DNA from: CALFMR01 sp035550595
GTDB lineage: Bacteria > Acidobacteriota > Vicinamibacteria > Vicinamibacterales > SCN-69-37
Length of the DNA: 7,615 bases
Reading direction: 5' to 3'
Assembly (NCBI GenBank): GCA_035550595.1
Contig: DASZOV010000103.1
Location: forward strand, 1 to 7,615
Part shown: positions 1 to 5,336 of the stretch, in pieces
How the letters are laid out: each line of letters begins with the position of its first letter
How positions within the stretch are numbered: position 1 is the first letter of the stretch
The notes under the pieces: model-generated
What the model was told of the DNA's origin: nothing
Databases searched by the model: none
The model's input: the letters and a program-made list of their open reading frames with translations, nothing else
Program-made: the position numbers and the translations under genes

Positions 1-1
1 G

Positions 2-766
2 GGCTGGATGCACGACATCCTGACCTACGTCGAGAAGGATCCCGTGTTCCGCCGCTGGGAGCACCAGCACCTGACGTTCTCGATGCTCTACGCGTTCAAC
101 GAGAACTTCATCCTGCCGTTCTCGCACGACGAAGTCGTGCACGGCAAGGGATCGATGCTCGCCAAGGCGCCGGGTGACGTCTGGCAGAAGTTCGCGACGC
201 TCCGCCTGCTCTACACGTTCATGTGCGCCCACCCGGGCAAGGTGCTGCTCTTCATGGGCGACGAGATCGGCGAATGGCGCGAGTGGGATCACGACGGCTC
301 GCTCGATTGGGGCGCGCTCGCCGATCCGATGCACGCCGGCTTGCAGCGCGCGGTCGCGGATCTCAATCGCTTGTATCAGGCCGAGCCGGCGCTGTACGAG
401 GTGGACTTCGAGCCGGGCGGATTCGAGTGGATCGACTGCAACGATCACGAGTCGAGCGTCGTGTCGTTCCTCCGCCGCGCCCGCGATCCCGAGGATTTCA
501 TCGTCGCGGTGCTCAACTGGACGCCGGTCGTGCGGACCGCCTATCGGGTCGGCGTGCCCGAACCGGGCTTCTACCGCGAGCTCGTCAACAGCGACGCGGC
601 GATCTACGGCGGCGGCAACGTCGGCAACGCGGGCGGCGTCGAGACGGAACCCGTCGCGGCGCACGGCCACGCGCAGTCGCTCGTGCTCACGCTGCCGCCG
701 CTGGCTGGTCTTCTGCTCAGGCGCGATCGGCCATCGCCAGAATCGCGTCCCACTCCCGATCGCTGA
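2..766 (+). CDS. glgB: 1,4-alpha-glucan branching enzyme, C-terminal part (5' end outside window)
   Basis: GlgB makes the alpha-1,6 branches of glycogen by cutting an alpha-1,4 glucan and transferring the piece to a 6-hydroxyl; it is a cytoplasmic GH13 enzyme. Only the last 254 residues are present; the frame is open from base 2 (reading GWMHDILTY). Visible family signatures are LPFSHDEVVHGK, which is alpha-amylase conserved region IV with the catalytic transition-state aspartate encoded at 128-130, followed by KVLLFMGDEIGEWREWDHD and SLDW. The rest is the C-terminal beta-sandwich (NWTPVVR, then FYRELVNSDAAIYGG) ending in LPPLAGLLL. After this usual family end the protein carries about 15 extra polar residues (RRDRPSPESRPTPDR). 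These are encoded where the gene runs antisense over the 3' end of the EVE gene. The family assignment is secure; the N-terminal CBM48 and most of the barrel lie upstream of the window. Confidence 0.97.
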   Translation, partial: GWMHDILTYVEKDPVFRRWEHQHLTFSMLYAFNENFILPFSHDEVVHGKGSMLAKAPGDVWQKFATLRLLYTFMCAHPGKVLLFMGDEIGEWREWDHDGSLDWGALADPMHAGLQRAVADLNRLYQAEPALYEVDFEPGGFEWIDCNDHESSVVSFLRRARDPEDFIVAVLNWTPVVRTAYRVGVPEPGFYRELVNSDAAIYGGGNVGNAGGVETEPVAAHGHAQSLVLTLPPLAGLLLRRDRPSPESRPTPDR

Positions 767-1124
767 CCGGCATCACGGACAACCGCGGCAGGCGCGTCAG
801 CGGAAACTCCGCGAAGCGCCGGTCCGCCTTGATGGCCGCGAGCGTCACGGGCCGCGCCAGCTTCTTCACGGGCACGAGATCGACGACGTGCGCCTTGCCG
901 GCGCGATCGGCGGGATCGAGATAGGCGTCGGTCGCCGCCTTCGCGATGCCAATCACGGCCTTCTCGTTGCCGGTGTGGTAGTAGAGCACGAGGTCGCCCT
1001 TGCGAATGGCGCGCAGGTGCTTCTGGGCGAGCGGATTCTTCACGCCGGACCAGGTCGTGCCGCCGTCCTTCGCGAACGCGTCGTAGCTGTAGCTCGACGG
1101 CTCTTCCTTGACGAGGTAGCGCAT
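717..1124 (-). CDS. EVE domain-containing protein (thymocyte nuclear protein 1-like)
   Basis: 135-residue, single-domain protein of the EVE family (PUA-like fold), whose members are thought to bind modified bases in DNA or RNA. Family hallmarks are the N-terminus MRYLVKEEPSSYSYDAF, then TTWSGVKNPLAQKHLR, then the GDLVLYYHTGNEKAVIGIAK block (aromatic-His-Thr in place of the more common YHS), and a C-terminal LTRLPRLSVMPVSDREWDAI segment. The length is near the usual 135-150 residues. The frame is open upstream to 1220, but the start at 1124 is chosen because family members begin at this MRYL-type motif and the upstream extension is low-complexity. No Shine-Dalgarno is visible before the ATG; instead GATAAT lies 7 nt upstream, as in leaderless genes. 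The 3' end overlaps glgB tail-to-tail by 50 bp. The actual ligand is unknown. Confidence 0.93.
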   Translation of the reverse strand: MRYLVKEEPSSYSYDAFAKDGGTTWSGVKNPLAQKHLRAIRKGDLVLYYHTGNEKAVIGIAKAATDAYLDPADRAGKAHVVDLVPVKKLARPVTLAAIKADRRFAEFPLTRLPRLSVMPVSDREWDAILAMADRA

Positions 1125-1131
1125 GGCGCCG

Positions 1132-1137
1132 ATTATC
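1132..1137 (-). promoter_or_regulatory. Possible -10 box of the EVE gene (leaderless arrangement)
   Basis: On the - strand the sequence reads GATAAT, then 7 nt (CGGCGCC), then the ATG at 1124. A -10-like hexamer at this distance with no ribosome binding site is the classic layout of a leaderless transcript. No good -35 element is seen. This is a short motif in a GC-rich spacer, so chance occurrence is possible. Confidence 0.35.
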
Positions 1138-1175
1138 GCAGACCGCCGGCCTCCGGCCGTCCCATCCGGGGCCGG

Positions 1176-1203
1176 TTGTGCCGCGGCCGAATCGGCATAG
1201 AAT
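1176..1203 (+). promoter_or_regulatory. Putative sigma-70-type promoter of the MFS gene
   Basis: A TTGTGC -35-like hexamer (1176-1181), a 16-bp spacer and a TAGAAT -10-like hexamer (1198-1203) sit 33 bp before the ATG of the MFS gene, inside the 112-bp divergent spacer. The -10 is embedded in GCATAGAATGC, nearly identical to GCGTAGAATGC upstream of the Tm-1-like gene at 7489-7499. This suggests a native promoter element of this genome. The -35 match is only moderate. Confidence 0.45.
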
Positions 1204-1221
1204 GCACGGCACCACGCCACC

Positions 1222-1228
1222 AGGAGGT
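1222..1228 (+). promoter_or_regulatory. Strong ribosome binding site of the MFS gene
   Basis: AGGAGGT, a near-complete anti-16S complement, lies 8 nt before the ATG at 1237. It fixes that start codon for the transporter. Confidence 0.85.
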
Positions 1229-1236
1229 CCGGAGAT

Positions 1237-2583
1237 ATGGCTTCAGCGACCGCGCTCGGACAGGACTCGACCGCTCAGGATCGGCATGCGGGCTACAAGA
1301 AGGCCCAGTTGTTCTTCGTGGGCAGTCTCGCGCTCGTGACGGCCGGCATGGCCTCGGCGCTGCGTGCCAACACGGCCAGCGACCTGCAGCGGATCTTTTT
1401 CGATCCCATCGATCCGGCCAATTCCGCGACGATGATCGCGAACATCCTGGGCGTGCCGTTCCTCGGCTTCGCGCTCACGATCGCGCTCGTCAGTCCGCTG
1501 CTCGACATCGTGGGCATGCGCGCGTTTCTGCCGCTCGCCGGCCTCTTCCTGGGCGGCGGCTCGCTGCTCATGGTGTTCGCGGAACACTTCGCGACGGGCG
1601 CGGGCGTCTACAACGTGCTGTGGCTCGGCGCGGTGATTGCCGGCATCGGCTGGGGCTTGGTCGAAACGGTGATCAACCCGCTCATCGCGACGCTCTATCC
1701 GAACGCCAAGACCGGGAAGCTCAACGCCCTGCACGCCTGGTGGCCGGGCGGGCTCGTCATCGGCGGTCTGCTCGGCGTGGCGCTCTCGAGCTTCAACCTG
1801 AGCTGGCAGGTCAAACTCGCGCTCGTCGTCATACCGGCCGTGGTGGTCGTCGTCATGGCGGCATCCTTGTCTTATCCACCGACCGAGCGGAAGGCGGCCG
1901 ACGTCTCGATGGGTGAGATGTTCAGGGAACTGCTGAACCCGATGTTCTTCGTGCTGTTCTGCTCGATGTTCCTGACGGCGGCTTCCGAGCTCGCGCCGGG
2001 GCAGTGGGTGGACTTCGCGTTGACGCGCACGGTGCACATGCCGGGCATCCTCCTGCTCGTCTACGTGAGCGCGCTGATGTTCGTCATGCGCCACTTCGCC
2101 GGGCCGCTCGTGCACAAGCTGTCGCCGATCGGCCTGCTCTGGATTTCGTGCCTGCTCGCCTCGATCGGCCTGTTCTCGCTGAGCGTGGCCGACTCGCCCG
2201 TCACGGGACTCCTGGCGGCGACGGTTTGGGGCACGGGCGTCTGCTACATGTGGCCGACGATGCTCGCCACGGCGTCGGAGCGGTTCCCGCGCGGCGGCGC
2301 GCTGCTCATGGGCCTGATGGGCACGGCGGGCATGCTGTCGACGCAGTTCGTCCTGCCGTTGATGGGCCGCGTGTTCGACACGCGCAAGATTCAGCTCGCG
2401 GGCGGCGAGGCGGCGTTCAACGCGCTCCAGCCTGGCGACACGCTCAACCAGATCCTCGGCATGGCCGCGCAGACGTCCTTCCGTTACGTCGCGGTGCTGC
2501 CGGCGGTGTTGCTCTTTGTCTTCGGCGCCATCTGGCTCTACGACCGGCGGCGCGGTGGGTTCAAGGGCGAGAAGCTGTCGTAG
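1237..2583 (+). CDS. MFS transporter, fucose-permease / FHS-like sugar carrier
   Basis: 448-residue integral membrane protein with about 12 hydrophobic segments, starting with a ~22-residue polar cytoplasmic N-terminus. The first membrane segment is roughly residues 23-41 and the last roughly 416-435, followed by a basic tail (YDRRRGGFKGEKLS). The stretch ETVINPLIATLYP (143-155) followed by KLNALHAWWPGG (161-172) resembles the conserved E-x-x-x-NP...N-x-x-x pattern at the end of the N-terminal half in fucose:H+ symporter-like MFS proteins. AASELAPGQWVDF (248-260) sits at the start of the second half. A sugar or sugar-derivative proton symporter is therefore the likeliest role, but the substrate cannot be inferred. 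The gene stands alone: own promoter, AGGAGGT ribosome binding site, and a strong terminator 40 bp after the stop. Proximity to glgB fits a carbohydrate theme, though the EVE gene separates them. Confidence 0.85.
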   Translation: MASATALGQDSTAQDRHAGYKKAQLFFVGSLALVTAGMASALRANTASDLQRIFFDPIDPANSATMIANILGVPFLGFALTIALVSPLLDIVGMRAFLPLAGLFLGGGSLLMVFAEHFATGAGVYNVLWLGAVIAGIGWGLVETVINPLIATLYPNAKTGKLNALHAWWPGGLVIGGLLGVALSSFNLSWQVKLALVVIPAVVVVVMAASLSYPPTERKAADVSMGEMFRELLNPMFFVLFCSMFLTAASELAPGQWVDFALTRTVHMPGILLLVYVSALMFVMRHFAGPLVHKLSPIGLLWISCLLASIGLFSLSVADSPVTGLLAATVWGTGVCYMWPTMLATASERFPRGGALLMGLMGTAGMLSTQFVLPLMGRVFDTRKIQLAGGEAAFNALQPGDTLNQILGMAAQTSFRYVAVLPAVLLFVFGAIWLYDRRRGGFKGEKLS

Positions 2584-2591
2584 CGACATCC

Positions 2592-2609
2592 ACGCGTCGC
2601 GCGACGCGT
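2592..2609. repeat. 18-bp perfect palindrome after the MFS stop codon
   Basis: ACGCGTCGCGCGACGCGT reads the same on both strands and lies 8 bp after the MFS stop codon and 14 bp before the terminator stem. As RNA it could form a 7-bp stem with a GCGC loop; as DNA it is a fully symmetric site. No gene family or known operator is identified. GC richness raises the chance of such a palindrome, but 18 bp of perfect symmetry is notable. Confidence 0.6.
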
Positions 2610-2623
2610 TCGTGTTCCACCCG

Positions 2624-2654
2624 AAGCGGGCCCTTTCGAGGGCCCGCTTTTTTT
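2624..2654 (+). terminator. Rho-independent terminator of the MFS gene
   Basis: An 11-bp perfect stem (AAGCGGGCCCT at 2624-2634 with AGGGCCCGCTT at 2639-2649) closes a 4-nt TTCG loop and runs directly into seven T residues (2648-2654). This is a textbook intrinsic terminator located 40 bp after the MFS stop. It isolates the transporter from the downstream operon. The A run on the other strand is too short for a good bidirectional signal. Confidence 0.95.
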
Positions 2655-2854
2655 GTGTCCCGCGCGCGTCGGCGGCGTACGCAGATTCCGCAGGATCTCG
2701 ATGCGCGCACCCTCGCAGTTTCCGCAATACACCGCGCGTTGCATCCGTAGCGCGAAGACGCAGTTCAGCCCGATGAAATCGACATGAATTCGTGATCCGT
2801 ACGTCGCCGATGACGACGGGCATTGCCCTTGCTCCATCCAGGGGTCGTTGGATG

Positions 2855-2862
2855 AAGGAGGT
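2855..2862 (+). promoter_or_regulatory. Ribosome binding site deciding the start of the first operon gene
   Basis: AAGGAGGT lies just upstream of ATG 2866 (3 nt after the T, 4 nt after GGAGG). It lies inside the alternative longer frame starting at TTG 2848, so ATG 2866 is preferred. A 6-bp inverted repeat, CATCCA (2835-2840) with TGGATG (2849-2854), ends immediately before this site and could modulate access to it. No convincing promoter was found in the 282-bp region 2584-2865 upstream, which otherwise holds the palindrome and terminator listed separately. Confidence 0.7.
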
Positions 2863-2865
2863 CCC

Positions 2866-3771
2866 ATGCCGTGCTCCCTTGGCAGTCGTCGTCTGGTTCT
2901 ATTCGCCGCCGCGTGTGTCATGGCGTCGATCGCGTATGTGAACGCCGCCCGTCCCGCCTCGTCGCCGCCTCAAACCTCGGCCAGCGATCCCGCGCCACAA
3001 CCTTGGGACGCGTTCCGCGCCGATCTCACGGTGAGTCATCGCCACGTCGATCGTGACGGCGCGCCGTGGCGCGGCAGCCGCGCCGCCGCCATGGCGCTGC
3101 ACGTCGAACGCTTGCGCGATCGGTCGGGCTGGCACACGTCGATCCAGTTGCGCGACGCGGCGCCGCCGCAAGTGCTCACGCCGGCGGGCACGACGCGCGT
3201 CGACAGTCCCTTCCAGATCTCGCGCGTGGAACTGGACGATGGCGCTGAGCCGCTGTTGTACGACCGCGACGGGCATCTCGTCCATCCCATGGACGCCGGT
3301 GCGCTGCAGCAGGCGATCGGGTTCGAGCCCGAGCGGACGGCGGCGTCGTTCCGCGCGGGTCCGACCGACCCACGCGCGAGCAAACGGGTCGCCGCTACCC
3401 GCCCCGACTGGATCGACAACGTCATCGCGACCCCCGATCGCCGCGACCGGCGTCGCCGCGCGTTGACCGATCGGTACGGCGCGCCGGTCGGCCGTGTCGG
3501 CCGGCTCGATCGCTTCCTCGCGCGAAACGGCCGTGAAACGCACGAGATTCTGGTCGATCCGGACGCCTCGCTGCCGGTCGAGGTCAACACGCTGCACGAC
3601 GATGCGCTCGTCACGCACGCGACGCTGGCGTATGCGCCGTATGCCGGCGGTGTCCTGGCACGCCGGTTGCTCCATGCCGAAGCCGCGATGCCTGACAGCA
3701 CGGCTGGCGATCGGCTCGTGACCGACGTCGAGATGACGCACCTCAGCGTCGAAGTGCGAGGTGTCGAATGA
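2866..3771 (+). CDS. Secreted protein of unknown function, C-terminal half LolA-fold-like
   Basis: 301 residues, not recognised as a named family. An N-terminal signal peptide is clear: basic GSRR, hydrophobic core about 10-25, and a likely cleavage after YVNA (residue 27), followed by a Pro/Ser/Ala-rich stretch to about residue 46. The mature part starts with WDAFRADLTVSHRHVDRDG (residues 47-65). Residues 200-298 show alternating beta-strand-like segments, with RETHEILVDPDASLPVEV, then a strand, TLAYAPYAGG, and a final VTDVEMTHLSVEV. That order (DP..LPV, Y..Y.GG, V..V) resembles LolA or lipoprotein-sorting-like envelope proteins. This is inference from pattern, not a secure homology. The middle (178-205) is Arg/Asp-rich and probably surface-exposed. 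Its stop overlaps the hydrolase start (ATGA at 3768-3771), so it is probably translated together with the hydrolase and could act as a periplasmic partner. It lacks the lipase-foldase (Lif) signature RxxFDY. Confidence 0.8.
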   Translation: MPCSLGSRRLVLFAAACVMASIAYVNAARPASSPPQTSASDPAPQPWDAFRADLTVSHRHVDRDGAPWRGSRAAAMALHVERLRDRSGWHTSIQLRDAAPPQVLTPAGTTRVDSPFQISRVELDDGAEPLLYDRDGHLVHPMDAGALQQAIGFEPERTAASFRAGPTDPRASKRVAATRPDWIDNVIATPDRRDRRRRALTDRYGAPVGRVGRLDRFLARNGRETHEILVDPDASLPVEVNTLHDDALVTHATLAYAPYAGGVLARRLLHAEAAMPDSTAGDRLVTDVEMTHLSVEVRGVE

Positions 3772-5336
3772 CCCGTCGTCTTTTTTTGACGAGCGTGCTG
3801 GCGGTCGTGGTTGCGAGCGTTACCGCTGGTCCGGCGGTAGCGCAGACGCCGACCGTCTTTCTCCACGGCTTGGCGAGTAGTCCGTCGACGTGGAGCGGCG
3901 CGGCGAGCCGGCTCGCCGCGCGTGTGCCGATCGCGCCGAAGATCCCGAGTCTCGGCTGGGACAACCCGTACGGCGTGCAGGCCAACCGTCTCAACGCCGA
4001 TCCGGCCTATCGCAATCTGCCGTCGAGCACGATCGTGGTCGGGCACAGCAACGGCGGCATCGTGGCGCGTGAGTGGAGTCGTCTGCACGCGGTCAGCGGT
4101 GTTGTCACGCTCGGATCTCCACACGGCGGCGCGCCGATCGTGCCGCACCTGCCGGACTGGATCGCGTTCAACTACGGGACGAGTGCGCTCGTGTCGGCCG
4201 TCTACCGCGCCTTCGCCGTTCCGACGGACTGGTCCGGCGTCATCTACGCCGTGGCGAGCCAGTTACAGAGCACACAGGGGCTGAGCGCGACGGCGGTCTC
4301 GTATCTGGTCGCGAAGTTGGGGTTGCGCCTGGGCGTCCCGATTGCCACGGACATGACGCCCGGCTCGCCGTACTTTCGCGACTTGAACTCGTCCGGCAAT
4401 CTCTCGCGCGAGGCGTCTCACATTCCCAACCGCGTCGGCATCACGAGCATCGCGCACAACTTCTTCGACGCGGGCTGGGCGAGGGCGGTACTGCCCGATC
4501 AAGCGGACAACATCGCCGTCGGGCAGCACGCCGCCGAGGCGGCGCTCTACGCCTGGGCGGCGAAGATCATGCTCAACTCGCAGTTCGACGACTTCGCGTC
4601 GCTCGATCAGGCCAACTCGCTCTTGAATCTCGCCGCGCACATCCACGCGATCGATCCGACGTATTGCGTCCTCATTTCCCGCATGGACTACAGCGGATGT
4701 CTTGCCAACGACGGCCTGCTGTCGTACGAGACGCAGGCGTATCCGAATGCGGTCAACGTGACGATTGGCCTCGACAACAACGGGCCGGCGCACATCCAGG
4801 AAACGTCGCGTTCCGATGCCGTGCTGTTCCAGGTGTTCCAGAACTACATGCACGTGTCGCCGGCTGCGCCTCCGCCCCCGCCGCCGCCACCCCCGCCACC
4901 CCCGTCTCAGCCGCCACCACCACCGCCCCCGCCACCATCGGACCCGCCTCCGTCGGATCCGCCGCCGGGACAGCGTCCGCCGGCCACGGATTTCGGCGAC
5001 GTGCTGTGGCCTTTCGATCGTTTGCGGGCCGACGAGATGGTGTCCTCGGGCGATGACCGGTTCCATTTCCTCTATCAGCAGGACGGGAACCTCGTGCTCT
5101 ACGACGAGAACTGGCGGCCGCTATGGGACACCGGCACGTGGGGGACCGATCCCGGCTATGTCGAGCTGCAGGGCGATGGCAATCTGGTGATGCACAACGC
5201 ATCGGGCGCCATCCTCTGGGACGTCGGCGTCACGGCCGGCCATCCCGACGACTGGCTCATCGTGCAAGACGACGGGAACGTCGTGATTTATGACGGAGAT
5301 CACCATCCGTTGTGGGCGACGAACACGGTCGAATGA
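3768..5336 (+). CDS. Secreted alpha/beta hydrolase (lipase/esterase) with proline-rich linker and C-terminal B-lectin domain
   Basis: 522 residues, three parts. (1) Export signal 1-25: TRRLFLT matches the twin-arginine pattern (S/T)RRxFL, followed by a hydrophobic core and a probable cleavage after AVA at residue 25. (2) Alpha/beta hydrolase about 27-362: oxyanion-region VFLHGLASSPSTW (30-42), nucleophile elbow GHSNGG with Ser94, VTLGSPHGGAPI (113-124), and candidate acid Asp315 (NDGLLSYETQ) and His342 (GPAHIQE) in the order usual for lipases; residues about 127-215 may form a lid. (3) A linker (about 365-406) with runs of 12 and 9 prolines, then a bulb-type mannose-binding lectin domain (about 408-522). 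Its three QxDxNxVxY units begin at Gln437, Gln468 and Gln500; the middle one has His for Tyr. The lectin probably anchors the enzyme to glycans; the ester substrate is unknown. Start and stop both overlap neighbours by ATGA. A T7 run lies in codons 5-7. Confidence 0.9.
   Translation: MTRRLFLTSVLAVVVASVTAGPAVAQTPTVFLHGLASSPSTWSGAASRLAARVPIAPKIPSLGWDNPYGVQANRLNADPAYRNLPSSTIVVGHSNGGIVAREWSRLHAVSGVVTLGSPHGGAPIVPHLPDWIAFNYGTSALVSAVYRAFAVPTDWSGVIYAVASQLQSTQGLSATAVSYLVAKLGLRLGVPIATDMTPGSPYFRDLNSSGNLSREASHIPNRVGITSIAHNFFDAGWARAVLPDQADNIAVGQHAAEAALYAWAAKIMLNSQFDDFASLDQANSLLNLAAHIHAIDPTYCVLISRMDYSGCLANDGLLSYETQAYPNAVNVTIGLDNNGPAHIQETSRSDAVLFQVFQNYMHVSPAAPPPPPPPPPPPPSQPPPPPPPPPSDPPPSDPPPGQRPPATDFGDVLWPFDRLRADEMVSSGDDRFHFLYQQDGNLVLYDENWRPLWDTGTWGTDPGYVELQGDGNLVMHNASGAILWDVGVTAGHPDDWLIVQDDGNVVIYDGDHHPLWATNTVE
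4869..4967 (+). repeat. Proline-codon repeat (linker of the hydrolase)
   Basis: Imperfect (CCN)n tract encoding 12 Pro, Ser-Gln, 9 Pro, then Ser-Asp-Pro3 twice. The third codon positions vary (CCG, CCC, CCA, CCT), so it is a selected protein linker rather than a pure microsatellite. It separates the catalytic domain from the B-lectin domain. Such tracts often vary in length between strains and can stall ribosomes, which EF-P relieves (general knowledge). Confidence 0.9.

Noticed and set aside
1125..1220. 32-residue N-terminal extension of the EVE protein
   Set aside because: Family members begin at the MRYL-type motif, and the extension runs into the promoter region of the divergent MFS gene.
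174..1916. 580-residue open frame on the + strand across glgB, the EVE gene and the MFS gene
   Set aside because: It crosses three recognised genes in other frames and has the Arg/Ser-rich composition of a shadow frame with no domain.
1243..2823. 526-residue open frame on the - strand opposite the MFS gene
   Set aside because: It is antisense to a clear 12-segment transporter, is dominated by Arg, His, Glu and Gln as expected of a GC-rich shadow frame, and runs through the intrinsic terminator.
2848..2865. TTG start adding six residues to the first operon gene
   Set aside because: The AAGGAGGT ribosome binding site would lie inside the coding sequence; ATG 2866 begins directly with a normal signal peptide.
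3036..4148. 370-residue - strand frame opposite the LolA-like and hydrolase genes
   Set aside because: Arg/Thr/Ser-rich, no motif, and antisense to two genes with clear signal peptides and coupled starts.
4869..4967. CRISPR or tandem DNA repeat
   Set aside because: It is a proline-codon tract with varied third positions within a coding frame and has no spacers.
4073..5056. 327-residue + strand frame inside the hydrolase gene
   Set aside because: Out of frame with the conserved GHSNGG and lectin motifs and of shadow-like composition.
5312..5332. Upstream start for the propeller gene
   Set aside because: It would overlap the lectin domain by 25 nt; the ATGA overlap at 5333 repeats the arrangement at the previous junction and gives a normal signal peptide.
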